DNA of 64,000 nt from Nannobrachium achirus (GCA_963921795.1 OY997641.1:27378035-27442034), one strand, 5' to 3'. Shown: positions 21,845 through 33,328, counted from the stretch's first letter. Numbers and translations are program-made. The notes: generated from the sequence alone by a model not told the origin.

Positions 21845-22449
21845 CAGGGGCGTCACAAGGGGGGGTGGGGACTGAGTTACTAGGGCCCAAGATGGAGGGG
21901 CCTTAATTATGTTATACTTTAGCTATTTGAAAAATAGCAGATATACAAGCTCACAGCGCAGAGTGCCGCGCTGCGAGCTGGTAGATCTGCTATTTTTTTC
22001 AAAAATGTGTGCACATCTTTGAATATATGTATTTTTTAAGCAAACATTTGTAACTCAGATTTTGCTTCTGGGTGGTCCCTGGAACTAAATATTTTGAGAT
22101 GTGGGTCCTTGGCCAAATACATATCATTTTGGGGGTCCTTCACATGAAAAGGTTTGAGCACTACTGACATAGAAACATAGGTTTTTCAAAAAACCTTAGA
22201 AGGATTTAGAAGACACTTATAGAATCGGGTCAAAAATATTAAAGTTGCACCAATGTTCACAATTTAAATAACAGATCTACAAGCTCGCAGCGCGACACTG
22301 TGAGCTTGTATATCTGCTATTTTTCAAAAGTTAAAATAATGCGTTCCCAGTCTAAATGGGGTAAACCCCCTCCCCCTGTGAAGAACATTCATGAGGGGCC
22401 CGCAGTGAATCCTTGTACCCAGGGCCCAGGATTTGGTGCGACACCCCTG
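21845..22449. mobile_element. hAT MITE (CAGGGGCGTCACAAGG), longest copy
   Basis: Left CAGGGGCGTCACAAGG and right GGTGCGACACCCCTG. The flanks GGTCTACC and CATCTACC share the last six bases. As in the copy at 20624, it carries two shared palindromes (21930-22003 and 22268-22325) around a reversed GGGGGTCCTTCACATGAAAA-type segment, so this composite structure was present before the copies dispersed. Confidence 0.8.
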
Positions 22450-22719
22450 CATCTACCCCCCCCCCCCCCCCCCCTCATTATTCCTCTCCTCTACTCCCCT
22501 CTGCCTCTCCGGTGTCTCCTCTCCACCTCTCTTTGGCTGTCCATTAATACCATGAACTCCTACACCTCCACCTGCACCACCCCCATCCTTCTATTTCTGT
22601 ACTATGTCTTTCTATAGCCGTCTCTCTCCCTCTCTCTCTCTCAAGGAGAGGGGGATATTATATTATAGTGCAAGCTGAAGCGGAGTTGCACTATGCGAGA
22701 CATTTTAAAACCCATGCCC

Positions 22720-22750
<31 letters not shown>

Positions 22751-23311
22751 AGGCAGGCTGGTAGAGGCAGAGTCCTGAGTCGTGACGCTACACACAGTCT
22801 GTTGCCCAGAGGCACCAGCCGAGCAGGAGCACGATAATCCATCAATGGCATCCCCAGAACAACCCGTTCCACGCTCGCACATGCACACGGATCAAGATGA
22901 ATACACACACCAGAAATGCACACGCACACAGTCACACGCACGCACACACACACACACACGCAGTGTCGGGAACGAACATAAGATAAACACACATACAGAG
23001 TGTTCCATCTCCACGGCTGAACTTTACACAGCCTATCAACCCCCCTGGAGTGTACCAGAGGACGGGCAGACAGACGAGCCATGATGAGCCAATTCCACAG
23101 AGGGATCATGATATGCCAGCAGCAGCAGCAGCAGGGTCAAAGTGATTTCACTCATTCCACACTGGCGTGCCAGTTCCACACTCCTACCTCAGAGTGACAG
23201 CCACAGTAAACACAACCCACCACAGCAGTGTCATCCTCAGTACAGCTGTACAGACACACGCTTTCCAACAGGTTTCATATCGAGGACTCCCAGCCCCCAG
23301 GTTCATTAGGC
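22450..23311. repeat. Simple-repeat-rich interval
   Basis: A C run lies at 22458-22474, TC-rich stretches at 22620-22645 and 22722-22751, (CA)n with CGCA at 22919-22960, and (CAG)5 at 23119-23135. No coding region is supported. Confidence 0.8.
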
Positions 23312-23474
23312 CAGCGTTTCTCAAACTTTGACATTTCAAGGTCTCCCCATAATGACGGGTTCATTTGTACGGGTTCCATTTGTACACTGTCAGAGTTACA
23401 GACTTGTATGGGTCAATTTAGACCCCCATAAAGGAACCCACAGAGTCCCTGGAACCCACTTTGAGAACCACATG
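23312..23474. mobile_element. Small hAT MITE with perfect 8-bp duplication
   Basis: Left CAGCGTTTCTCAAACTTTGA and right CCACTTTGAGAACCACATG are inverted (the terminal CACTG has become CACATG). CATTAGGC occurs exactly at 23304-23311 and 23475-23482. Length 163 bp, non-coding. Confidence 0.88.
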
Positions 23475-23624
23475 CATTAGGCAATTATTTATACATTTAT
23501 TCATACTCCACTTTTAGAGCCAAATTTATTTCGGTTCGGGGAGTCACAGTAGTCACGAACAGCCGAATTAATGATGGTACTTGCCCCCTGAATGACATCA
23601 TATTGTAATTTAGACAGAGCCGAA

Positions 23625-23852
23625 TTGAAATAAGTTCAAGTTGTAGATGGGTTATTTTCGGCAAAGAGCTTTGGTGTAAAGGGGAAAAAGAGCAGACTGA
23701 GTAGAGGGTGAAAGGTCAGGTTTTTAAGTATTGACAGTTCAAGTGGTTAAATATCTGAAAACACAAATTTACATGATTCCAAAATACACTGATGATTGTG
23801 CAGTCAAAAGATACTATATGAAATCTATGAAGAGGTTGTGGGGGTCCCTGCT

Positions 23853-23900
<48 letters not shown>

Positions 23901-23937
23901 TAAGGGGTCCTTGGCCTGAAAACGTTGAAGGCCCCTG
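23625..23937 (-). mobile_element. Reversed CAGGGGTCTTCAACG hAT fragment with expanded (CT)n
   Basis: It ends GGCCTGAAAACGTTGAAGGCCCCTG at 23913-23937, the reverse complement of the left end at 19698 and 58814. The GAGAGAGAG stretch that follows the left end in those copies is here about 44 bases of (CT)n at 23855-23898. A degraded palindrome arm is near 23630-23660. The other end is missing. Confidence 0.7.
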
Positions 23938-25438
23938 CAATAAACAATAAAGAGTTCAATCTGAAAGTCTGAAAGCACACTGAAATGATGCTCTCACTGG
24001 CTGCATTGTGCCTTCAGAACTCCAAGGTGTCCACCATCCAGATGATGACCTCAGGGGAAACAGGGACATCAGATAAGTGGTAATCGCCTCATAACAGTGG
24101 TCATTTAAGAGGTTGATTCAAACGGGTTAAATATTGCCAGAGGGAGCCCAGAGATTAGATTTGTCACGTGTCTTAACAGCTGAGCGTTATGGCACTAGCT
24201 AGCAGCTTTGTTCTAAGAGGTCATTACTTTTTAAATGACCATTTCTGTTCATAAACACACATGGTTATAGGCCAGCATTTAGGGAGCCATGTATGTCAAA
24301 TGGCTCAAAACAGTCACTTTGGCATTGCGGAAACGATTGAATTGGTATACACACAGAAAAAGAAAAAGACAGTGAGCTAAAAACTTTTCATTTGACCCTA
24401 AGAGCAGCATGCTTAACTCTCACTCTGCCTTTAAAACCCTACAACTAATAGTTATCTATTAACCAAGCAACTTTCTAGGGACACTGGGTGAAATGTGACT
24501 GACTGCTGATGCACTGTAGCCTAGCGTAGCCTAGCCAGTTAGGCACGCCTCAACAAGAGATTGAGTGTATATTTTATCACAGTCTTTCTCATTTAAGTGG
24601 GTAATTAATCCTTTTCTGACGCACTGGATCAAATCAAAGGGGACTGTGCTCTACCATGGCAATGTAAATAGCCTGCTCCGGGATATGGCATGTGGCAGGG
24701 ATATTTTAGTTGAGCATTTACTACAGTTTCAACACAATAAACACTTCTAACTACACAGCCTCCAGTCTCTGTGTCTCCCAACAAAGCTGCATTGTTCAGC
24801 AGGACAGAAAGTGGCTTTAATTAAATAAGCAGCACAGATGCATGGGGGCTAGTAGCCACTGTGAACCCTGTGGAACTGTTAGCCTGTGGAACCCTGGAAT
24901 TAGCCAACAGTCCTAGTTATGACATATCCAGAAGGTTTTCAGGCTTAACTCATTCACACTGATGTTTTATGATGTGGCAACCACATAATAACAGGGTTGT
25001 ATGGAAACATGCTGTCCATATGGACATATAGACAGGACATGCACACAGATGTCCATATGGAAGATATGAAATATCTGAACAGGTATGCCAACGTTTCATC
25101 TTCTGCAGACCCCGGTTCAAAGCAATAACTTTGCCAACAACAACATATTGAACGGAAATGCTAAAACAGTAACGAATTATTCATATTGACTCCAACACCT
25201 GGAACCTATAGGATTTTAGATTAGTTGTCATGGACAAAAGGCTAACTAATGTGTTAATTGCCATAACACAACACGATTAATGCATGTTGAGCTTAGTGAA
25301 GGGATGAAGAGTAAGGACAGCCTTGTTGCTCTGCCTTTAACACACTGGGACGTTTGTGAACGAATAGAGTCTTTTGAACGGCTCTTTGAAATGAACGATA
25401 GGATCCGGTTCGCAGTAGCTGGGAGCCGTTCCTTTGAA
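23938..25438. other. Single-copy-looking region, nothing recognised
   Basis: About 1.5 kb without the repeat motifs found elsewhere. The short open frames (24565-24750, 25280-25477) show no domain. Confidence 0.45.
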
Positions 25439-25840
25439 CAGTGGTGGAAAAAGTACTCAAATTCTTTACTTAAGTAAAAGTATCAATACTGCAATGTTGA
25501 AATACTCTGCCACTTAAGTAGAAGTTCGGAATTCAAAATGTACGTTGAGTAAAAGTACAAAAGTATTGGTATCAAAATGTACTTAAAGTACCAATAATAG
25601 AAAGCTCTCATTATACAGAATGTCCCATTTCCCAAGTTTTCCAATGAATAAAATGTAGAAAAATCATTCGAAAATAGCAGATCTACAAGCTCACAATGCG
25701 TGGCAACACAACGCATTGTGAGCTTGTAGATCGGCTATTTTCAAAAGGCAGAAATGTATATAGGGTTTAAGTAATTTCTAATCATAATCAAAATCTACAA
25801 AGTAATAGTAACTAGTAGGCCTAAGTAGTAACTAAAATGA
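25439..25840 (+). mobile_element. hAT MITE (CAGTGGTGGAAAAAGTACTC), right end truncated
   Basis: It starts CAGTGGTGGAAAAAGTACTC and has the family motifs TTACTTAAGTAAAAGTATCA and GAGTAAAAGTACAAAAGTAT. A nearly perfect shared palindrome (GAAAATAGCAGATCTACAAG and mirror) lies at 25672-25742. After the CTACAAAGTAA motifs the typical right end is absent. Confidence 0.75.
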
Positions 25841-25954
25841 GCCAGTCATTTCAACCCCAGAGATCAGCTTACTTCAAAGAACCATAAATCCCATCTCTAC
25901 ACACTGAAGGAATATGCCCTGACATGTTGTGGTACAATGCAAACCGCTGCGGTC

Positions 25955-26062
25955 GGCTGGAAACCTTGTACGTCCAAAACTGTAGTTTTTATTGTTATTT
26001 GCAAAACATTAAGTTAGCGAGCTGAGCTTATAGATCTGTTTTGAGCGACACTCTTGGATGAT
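25955..26062 (+). mobile_element. CGTCGTTGTCGGG MITE fragment
   Basis: CGGTCGGCTGGAAACCTTGT followed by ACGTCCAAAACTG is a worn left end of the family. A damaged palindrome arm (GAGCTTATAGATCTGTTTTG) follows at about 26023-26043. The right end is replaced by the next element. Confidence 0.5.
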
Positions 26063-26353
26063 GTTCCCAAACACTGGGTCGGGAGTCGGGACCCATTTGA
26101 GGGTCACGGACGGATTTTTTAGGGTCCCAAAATGTATTTTTTAATACATTTTAAAACAAACATGTCTAAGAAATGCCATAAATACAAAATAATAATTAAG
26201 TAGTGAAAATGGACGATCTAAAAGCTCGCACCGCGGTGCAACACGACGTGTTGCGTACTTGTAGATCGGCTATTTTCACTAGTTTGGGTCCCGGGCAAAC
26301 GTCTGATCTATATTTCGGGGTCTCTCTCGACCTGAAAGGTTAGGGAACCACTG
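26063..26353. mobile_element. hAT MITE of the 'GGGTCGGGACCCATTTG' family
   Basis: It has CCCAAACACTGGGTCGGG and GGGACCCATTTGAGGGTCA on the left and GGTTAGGGAACCACTG on the right. A full shared palindrome lies at 26204-26278, with AGTGAAAA and TTTTCACT margins each bordered by AGT. The left tip is worn. It lies just beyond the tob1 3' end. Confidence 0.65.
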
Positions 26354-26367
26354 AAGTACCGTATACA

Positions 26368-26373
26368 TTTATT
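26368..26373 (-). promoter_or_regulatory. Candidate tob1 polyadenylation signal
   Basis: AATAAA on the minus strand, about 1.06 kb after the tob1 stop codon, at the edge of the flanking transposon. An ATTAAA variant at about 26477-26482 is a second candidate. The choice is inferred. Confidence 0.35.
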
Positions 26374-27429
26374 GTCTCTTCCCGACAATCACGAAATAAT
26401 TCAGGTAATCACCTGCATCAACCAGGTAAACCACAAGACCAATGAGAGACTGAACAAGCGCAATTATTTTCAAGCATTTTAATACAAACTTAATAAACTC
26501 AGTCCCTCTTAACATGTAAGACACTGACTCCAAATACTTTGTTATACCGTTTTTGTTTTTTTTATCAAGTATTGCACAATGTAGGTACAAAATTAATATA
26601 CGATTACATTTTGTCCATAATATAGCAAAAATCTTTTAAACTCTTAACAGAAAATACAACTCTCATGTTTTTCAAAAAAGCAAATATTCTTAAATCCCAC
26701 CACTACGGAATATTCTGTACACAATCTTTAGAATAGTCGATGTTTTTTTTTCTTCTTCGATGGATTCATTTTACAATTTCAATAAAAAAAGAAATAACAT
26801 AAAGTCGCTGCAGCCATCACGGATCACTGTAGTAGTAAAAAGATATAAATGCAATACCATGTCGTAGAAACAATAGATACTCTGATATTTTACAAACTCT
26901 GTACTAAATTAAATTATACAATTAGAAAAAAGACCAGGAAATCCCACTTATTTATGCCAATTCTTTGAAAATTGGCGGCATCCAGTTATGTTTTAAATAC
27001 TGAAAGAGGCCATGACTTGGGTTTTTTTTTTTTTCTTTTTCTTTTTTTTATATCTTAAAGCAGTCACGTAAAAAATTATTTTGTGCTTGGTTGGCAAAAG
27101 AAATAACAATGATGCATGTTGAAGTTTAGGTAACCAAGCTTGGGCATCTTGTACTACAAGCTTCATCATAAAAAAAAGAAAGAAATTACAAAAAATAAAT
27201 AAAGAAAGTAACTCAAGGGGGCAAAGTAATTCACCCTCGGGCTCATGCTCTTGGACTCGTAACAAAAGATCTTATAGCTGACAAGTCACTTAATTCCTTG
27301 ACATTCTGTCCATGTTTTGTTTTTGTTTAGTTTTTCTTTTTTTTAATGTGCATTTGTGTGTGTTTTCCCCCTATCTCTGGTCATTTCTGTGTGTACTAGC
27401 AGTAGCAGAAGTTGTACCTTTTACATGTA
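26374..27429 (-). other. Inferred tob1 3' untranslated region
   Basis: About 1 kb of AT-rich sequence downstream of the stop. It contains no transposon motifs, unlike everything around it, which suggests it is kept free of insertions. On the minus strand it has several ATTTA and T-rich stretches. Tob1 mRNAs of vertebrates have long AU-rich 3' ends, so the length fits. No splice or cDNA evidence is available here. Confidence 0.5.
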
Positions 27430-28455
27430 CTAGTTGGCCATAACTGGCTGGAATTGCTGGTTAGAATACTGCATGTTGTTCAAGCTGAAACTCAAGCCGT
27501 CCATAAGGGACTTGTCGTTGAGGCCGCCGTAGGCGGCGAACACGTCAAAGGCATTGCTGTACTGCAGCGGGCTGAGGCTGAGTGAGCTGTCTCCGGGGAA
27601 GAGAGCGCTCGGGCTGCCCTGACTCTGCAGGTTGGGGAACACAAATTCCTTGGCGTTGGGGGACAGGGCCGAGGGCTTCTGGTGCTGCTGCGCACCGAGG
27701 CCCAACCCGTACAGAGAGTGCATGGAGGTGGAGATGGCTTTCTGTTTCAGGAGGCTGTTCACGTTCAGGCCCAGGTTGGTGGGGGAAGTGCGTGCCACCT
27801 TGTTCCCGGGAGCACTGCTGCCGTTGTTGTTGTTGTTGCGGCCGCCGCTGCTCTTCATCTTAGTCGAGCCGAACTTGGTGGCCGCAAAGGTGGCAGTCGT
27901 GAAGGTCAGTGGCTGGCTGGAGCGGGGCATGAAGGTGGGGCTGACGGCCGCCGAGTGGCCGAAGGGAGGCGAAGGCGAGCTGGAGACGGGCGAGGTGCCC
28001 ACCACTGGCTCACTGATGGGCATGAAGACCTGCGCGTCGGGGTTGAAGCTGTTCTTGATCTCCTTGTCCAGGTCCAGACCTCCGCTGGCGGCCGCGCTCT
28101 CGTTGCTGTCGTCGACGTACAGCACCTTGACCGGCCCCTTCTCCCCGATCTGGTAGGACACCTCGAAGGGGTCGATCCACACGCTGAGGTCCTGGGGCAG
28201 GTTGTGGCGGACGTCCTCGATGTCCAGCCCGCTCTCTTTGGCTGCCTTCTCCACCACGGGGTCCACCTTCTCCCCCACGTGGATGCACCTGAATCCTGAG
28301 CCCTTGTATGGCTTGTCCGGGTACCAGTGTCCCTCGTACTTCTGCTTCAGCTGCCGCTCCAGCTCCTCGCCGAAGATGTTGACTCGCCGCCGTGGCAGCT
28401 TGTTGTACAGGTAGGAGATGATGAAGTTGAGGGCTACTTGGATTTCAAGCTGCAT
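27430..28455 (-). CDS. tob1: Tob1, BTG/Tob-family antiproliferative protein
   Basis: A single uninterrupted exon encodes 341 residues, close to the mammalian protein. Tob1 recruits the CCR4-NOT deadenylase to poly(A)-binding protein on mRNAs and restrains cell-cycle entry, acting in nucleus and cytoplasm. The BTG domain spans residues 1-116, starting [20 protein letters not shown]. It has a basic nuclear-localisation segment at 22-39 and the conserved Trp93 in [18 protein letters not shown] that contacts CNOT7/8. Two PAM2 motifs follow: [12 protein letters not shown] (135-146) and [13 protein letters not shown] (262-274). [16 protein letters not shown] (158-173) holds the Ser-Pro sites of the known ERK-regulated cluster. 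The C-terminus [11 protein letters not shown] is as in other Tob1 proteins. It lacks the mammalian poly-Gln/Pro stretch and has a five-Asn run (207-211). The ATG at 28455 is the first in frame; the open frame upstream has no ATG. Fish often have two tob1 copies, and I cannot tell which this is. Confidence 0.97.
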   Translation of the reverse strand: MQLEIQVALNFIISYLYNKLPRRRVNIFGEELERQLKQKYEGHWYPDKPYKGSGFRCIHVGEKVDPVVEKAAKESGLDIEDVRHNLPQDLSVWIDPFEVSYQIGEKGPVKVLYVDDSNESAAASGGLDLDKEIKNSFNPDAQVFMPISEPVVGTSPVSSSPSPPFGHSAAVSPTFMPRSSQPLTFTTATFAATKFGSTKMKSSGGRNNNNNGSSAPGNKVARTSPTNLGLNVNSLLKQKAISTSMHSLYGLGLGAQQHQKPSALSPNAKEFVFPNLQSQGSPSALFPGDSSLSLSPLQYSNAFDVFAAYGGLNDKSLMDGLSFSLNNMQYSNQQFQPVMAN

Positions 28456-28701
28456 AGCGGACTGCTGAAGTGCACCAGATGTGTGAGACGGGGCGTGTTT
28501 GGGTGTTATATCCACTGGGTGGGCGTTGCTTCTCCGTGGTGGGCTGCTGAGGATCTCCAGGGAGGACAGGGTGTCGTCTGGCACCAGGTAGAAAAAGGAA
28601 CTAGAGCTTAGTTGAAACTGGTTGAACAAACAAAAAAAGTGCTGGTTTTGTAGAAGTGGTGTTCTTCCACAGGTCGAGTGATCCTTTTTTTCTTTCTTTT
28701 C
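28456..28701 (-). other. tob1 5' untranslated part of exon 2 (inferred)
   Basis: Between the start codon and a good splice acceptor (TTATTTCAG on the minus strand, AG at 28703-28702). The frame stays open for 58 codons upstream of the ATG but begins at a TTG and contains no ATG, so it is read as leader. The start context has G at -3. Confidence 0.55.
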
Positions 28702-28811
28702 CTGAAATAATCACAAGTGGGGAAAAATGCCATGAGTGTGCTATTCCTTAAGATACATCAGCCCAAGAAATAGATAAATACTTTTTTTTCTCCTCCATTG
28801 GTAACATTACC

Positions 28812-28815
<4 letters not shown>

Positions 28816-28884
<69 letters not shown>
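28816..28884 (+). repeat. (GT)n microsatellite
   Basis: About 34 GT units within the inferred tob1 intron. Confidence 0.97.
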
Positions 28885-28885
<1 letters not shown>

Positions 28886-30092
28886 TGTCAGTATGTCATA
28901 TTTCAGAAGGACAACTCACACATTAGTCAAGAAATGTCTGTGTACGAAGGACATAATGTTATAAATTAGGCCATGCTTCAACATGCATATCATGTTCTTG
29001 GTGGCTGCTGCTACTGCAGACCATACAGATGCAACATACAGAATTGCCCTTTAAACATTAACCCTCCACTGCCAGACAACCAAGCCTGTGTAGCTTCTTG
29101 TTTACAGTTGCACAAGTACAATCATTTAAACAGAAACATCTTCATTGTCAACAGTGGCAGATTAGGTGGAATGTGTCACAATAATATTGTGACACATTGT
29201 TGTCATATTATGACATGGATGTCTTTTTTTTAATTTACAATAAGAAGAAAGCTCAGGCTTTCTCTGAAGCTTGCTCTGGGATTGATGTTACATAATAGAT
29301 CCAGCACAGCCTGGCTACGGTACAGTAAAGCTACAGCCAGTGACTGATCACCTACTGGGAAGGTTGTCATTAGGTTTAATAAACCAACAATGACAACAAT
29401 GTAACAATCAGTTGTAACATTACAGTGGCTGGCTGGTGAATCATGTCAAGTTGACAAGAAACCGTCCCCGTTCTATGGCGTTTCATCATCACTACACAGC
29501 AAACTTCACCGTTAATTTATCTATCGATTAGCAAATCTGCCTAAATGGAAACCTTCGGGTCAGTTATGCCTTAAATTAGCAATGCGTGTTGGTTGGCGTT
29601 ATATGTCACTGGAGATGGTTTAATATAGGCTACGCACACAGCACCGTCGAGTAGTCGGAATGATTCGTTACAGAAAAAAGGAGACAGTCAAAATAAAGGT
29701 TGACAACGACACAGCAGTTTGAATTGACTGTTTAACATAACAATCTGCCTCGGCGTGTCGCATTTTCTCTCTTTTTTAATCGACAAATCGTAGCTTCAAA
29801 TCAGTGCATAATAAGGAAGTTTCAAGTTTGACCACCAACCAACGAAGCTCAGGGCTGGGCTGAAGACAGGAGAGGAGAGTGTGACACTTTGTATTCTACG
29901 CGCAGCTAAAACTTGATTTATTCATTGGCTGAGGACTAATAGGAGGACCCACCAAGAGGCTACAGGATTTTAATCAATTCTGCTTTCTGAAATAAAACAC
30001 CTTTCAGCAGCAATGGCTTCAGTTCAGATTCAACACACAAGGCACTTATTAGGACCAAGAAAATAGTGGATTAACAACAACACACCTTAATT

Positions 30093-30218
<126 letters not shown>

Positions 30219-30369
30219 CTCCCTAACTTCGTGGACTGACGCAGCAAATCAGCTTAATGAAACCCTCAGTCAGAACAGAGCTTTACACAGACAGCACAAC
30301 AGCGAGCAAAAAACTAAACTCACAGCTGCAAAAAAGAGGCATAAAATGAATGAGCAAAACGATACTTAC

Positions 30370-30762
30370 TTTTCCGTAAAGAATACAGAGATTCTTCTCA
30401 GTAGTTTTGAAGTACCGTTAGTTTAGTGCAAATAGAAGAAAAAGCAAAACAAACAAAAAAAAAAACAGTTCGGTGTAAAGGTATAAATACTTTCTTCACA
30501 TAGAATATATTATCATCATGTAAAAAAAAAGAATAAGTAATTCCAGTATATGAAGATGTCTGTCTGTCTGTCGGGAGGATTGACGTTACGTTTGCTTTCT
30601 TTCTTCAGTTTCTTTTTCTTTTTTTAAGGTTATATTCTTATTTTTTGAGTTTCTTTTTTTGTTTGTTTGTTTCTTTTTTTAGTCCCCGTGTCCTGTCCTG
30701 TTCAGCAGGCTGTGCAGAGCGGCTCCTCTCCCTCTCCTGCTCGGGAGTTTTACAACTTCGTC
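30370..30762 (-). other. tob1 non-coding exon 1 (inferred)
   Basis: It runs from the expected start about 25-30 bases after the TATA box to the donor at 30370. It is A-rich near the 3' part and GC-rich near the start. No open frame of note. Confidence 0.5.
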
Positions 30763-30785
30763 CCCCACTGTCTGCAGAGCGCCTG

Positions 30786-30794
30786 TATTTATAG
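30786..30794 (-). promoter_or_regulatory. tob1 TATA box
   Basis: CTATAAATA on the minus strand in a GC-rich setting, correctly placed for transcription toward tob1 starting near 30755-30762. Confidence 0.7.
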
Positions 30795-30878
30795 CCTCCC
30801 CTCCTCCGCCACGGGCACGAGGTGGAGGCGGCCACGCGCTCCGCTTTTCAGAGGTCAAAACAATACGTACGCCGCGCC

Positions 30879-30944
30879 ATTGGCTCTCTCCGCCGCCGAG
30901 TCCCGCCCTCCCTACACTCGGGCCCGAGTCGGACGCCCCATTGG
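30879..30944 (-). promoter_or_regulatory. tob1 upstream promoter: two CCAAT boxes and GC box
   Basis: CCAAT occurs in transcript sense at 30879-30883 (GAGAGCCAATGGCG) and at 30940-30944 (CCGGCCAATGGGGC), about 90 and 150 bases upstream of TATA. CCCGCCC (30902-30908) is an Sp1-like site. AGGTCA at 30852-30857 could bind a nuclear receptor. The surrounding 30700-31030 is CpG-rich, as at an immediate-early vertebrate promoter. Confidence 0.65.
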
Positions 30945-30995
30945 CCGGTTCGCCCTGTCGATCAGCCATACCTGATTCCGTGAAATGAAGGAATG

Positions 30996-31548
30996 CCTCC
31001 TCCGCCGGTGTTGCCAAGGCCGCTTATTATAAGCGCGCTTTGGGCTTGTTTTTCTCTCAAGTCCCTTGTAGGTTTTGTTTGTTTAGTTCAGGGGTAGGCA
31101 GTGGTGTGTTCTAGACTTTTTTTGAGGGCATACTATAATCTATGATCCGCGGCTATTCGTGTGGCCAGGGCATATGCCAGTGCTGTGCATAATGCCTATC
31201 AAATACACTACTTTGAAAGGTTCACAAGGGCAGACACTATTCATATTTTTATTTCCGACAGCAGACGCCGTATACATGTGTTACAAGTAGAACACAGCTC
31301 TGGGGGTAGGCAACCTTAGGTACACAGGTGCCAACATTGGCACAGGGGAGGCCGGTGATCTCTGGCACACTGGCAGAAGTGTGAGAGAGGATTTGTATTT
31401 TAAAAACAAATCTTTTTTTAAACATGGTCAATTAAATGAAGTTAATTTACAGCAAATGACATCTTGCACATAATTCTACATTCATTGAAAGTCTGAACTC
31501 TGCCTGGGGAGAGTATCGGGGAGATAGGTGGATTATTGGGTAACAGGA
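30996..31548. other. No recognised feature
   Basis: Upstream flank of tob1 with no gene or repeat that I can name. Confidence 0.4.
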
Positions 31549-32050
31549 AAAGCCGACCTAAAACAAAGTCGACCCAAACTCGTTTCCCAACGGGTCTGTG
31601 GCCTTAAGCTATAGATGCAGAATAGACAAAAATCTAATCTTTGCTTCTGGGGGTCCCTGGAACAAAATATTTTGCGATGGGGGTCCGTGGCCAAATACAT
31701 ATCATTATGGGGGTCCTTGACATGACAAAGTGTGAGAAACAATGATAGCAACATACGTTTTTTCAGGAAAATTGTTAGGATTTAGAAGACATTTTAGAAT
31801 GTGCCTATCAGTGGTTAAGGACTCCCAAAATGTGTTTTTGGCCGCAGACCCCCATCTCAAAATATTTTGTTCCACGGATGGACCCCTATCGCAGAATATT
31901 TTGTTCCACGGATGGACCCCCATCGCAGAATATTTTGTTCCAGGGACCCCCAGAAGCAAAGATTAGATTTCGGTCTATTCTGCATCTAGCTTAATGCCAC
32001 AGACCCGTTGGGAAATGAGTTCGGGTCGACTTTGTTTTAGGTCGACCTTT
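31549..32050. mobile_element. Long inverted-repeat element with partly triplicated arm
   Basis: The left arm (GACCTAAAACAAAGTCGACC, then CCCAACGGGTCTGTGGCCTT, TCTTTGCTTCTGGGGGTCCC) is mirrored by the right arm ending GTCGACTTTGTTTTAGGTCG. Each arm is about 150-200 bp. In the right arm ATTTTGTTCCACGGATGGAC recurs in a short tandem. The arms contain the 'GGGGGTCCCTGGAACAAAATATTTTG' block of the family at 22070 and 58245. The hAT superfamily is likely, but no target duplication is certain. Confidence 0.65.
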
Positions 32051-32228
32051 CATGTATTCGTAATTTGATTATTGCTCTGGGTCTAATGTAACAATATCCT
32101 GCCAATCAAAATGGGTCAAAATATTTGAAGTCATTAAAATGTAGTCTATGTTGACATGGCGCACTGACTATCTAGAAAATAAAAACATGGCACTTCATTG
32201 GGGGGGCTTGTTGTTGCTTCCGTCTAGT

Positions 32229-32408
32229 AGTGGTTCTCAAATATTTTCATGGCAAGGACCCTCAAACTTAGGCCTATGTGTATTTGTCTGTGAATCCTCA
32301 TCTGAAAATATGTTGTGCTAGGCCCCCCACATAGGTACACAAACGATTTGTGCTGTTTAAATATTTCAAATATATATTTCTTTGTTGTTGAAAATAGCAG
32401 ATCTACCT
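32229..32408 (+). mobile_element. hAT left-end fragment with half palindrome
   Basis: AGTGGTTCTCAAATATTTTC and AAGGACCCTCAAACTTAGGC are a left end of the GGACCCCC family. GAAAATAGCAGATCTACC at 32389-32406 is a single palindrome arm. Confidence 0.5.
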
Positions 32409-32647
32409 CCCCTAGATCCTGGATGTACTATTCCATTATGTGGCCTAGTCCCTTCTTTTGGGCTTGTTTTCGTAGACCTGTCCGCTTGTTTCTGTCGCGG
32501 AATCTGGCAACAGTCCCCTCCGTCCCAACATGTACATTTGCGTCACACGCATTAAAGTAAACCTTCTATCTAGTCTGCCTCTCAGCCGAGGCGAAGACAG
32601 AAATAATTAGTTTTAACTTTAAGACACGACGGAATAAATGATGCCCA

Positions 32648-32650
<3 letters not shown>

Positions 32651-32705
<55 letters not shown>

Positions 32706-32730
32706 GTCCCCCCCCCCCCCCCCCCCCCCA
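32651..32730 (+). repeat. (GT)n followed by poly-C
   Basis: About 27 GT units, then 23 C at 32707-32729. Confidence 0.97.
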
Positions 32731-32802
32731 CGCACATCATTATAGAGCAGTTGTCTGTCGTAACAGTAGAAGCAGCCCTGAGCCCTTGTGCTTAATTTAT
32801 AC

Positions 32803-32835
32803 CGAAAATAGCCGATCTACAAGCTCACAGCAGGT
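32803..32835 (+). repeat. Single arm of the shared palindrome
   Basis: CCGAAAATAGCCGATCTACA then AGCTCACAGCAG; no mirror arm follows. Confidence 0.6.
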
Positions 32836-33328
32836 GCAGTCACGAACGCGACGCGTGTATGTGTGCCTGTGTGTGTGCCGTCGGCGTCGCACACATAATA
32901 TGGCAGTCTTGGCTTGTGATATGACATTCCAGACGCAAGGAAATTAATATACCGTACCAACATGCCAGATCCTTTATTATAATAGGGCTGGACGTAGGGT
33001 CCAGGGCTACGGCAAGACTTGCTTCTATCTCAAACCAATGTCCTCTGAGTCATATAGCCTATTATAATGTTTATACACCATGAAGTGAACGAGTCCCAGG
33101 ATTAGACCTATATACAATGCTTTACTGTTATTTTATATATTCATTGCTCAGCCGGAAGCGGGGACAACCAAAGTAGGCTAAAGAAAGCCTGTGACGGTGA
33201 TATATTAGGCCTATATCACATATAATGCTGAAAATCTATCGCATATATTATATAGGCCTATATACATAAATCTATTGCTGAGAGCGAGGAGGAGAGGAGA
33301 CTCCCCCGTGGAAGCATACATACAGCTG

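Noticed and set aside
27582-28611. Plus-strand frames opposite tob1 (for example 27682-28299)
   Set aside because: GC-rich antisense shadows of the tob1 coding exon.
28456-28629. N-terminal extension of Tob1 by 58 residues
   Set aside because: The open frame begins with TTG, contains no ATG, and the known Tob1 start [11 protein letters not shown] is at 28455.
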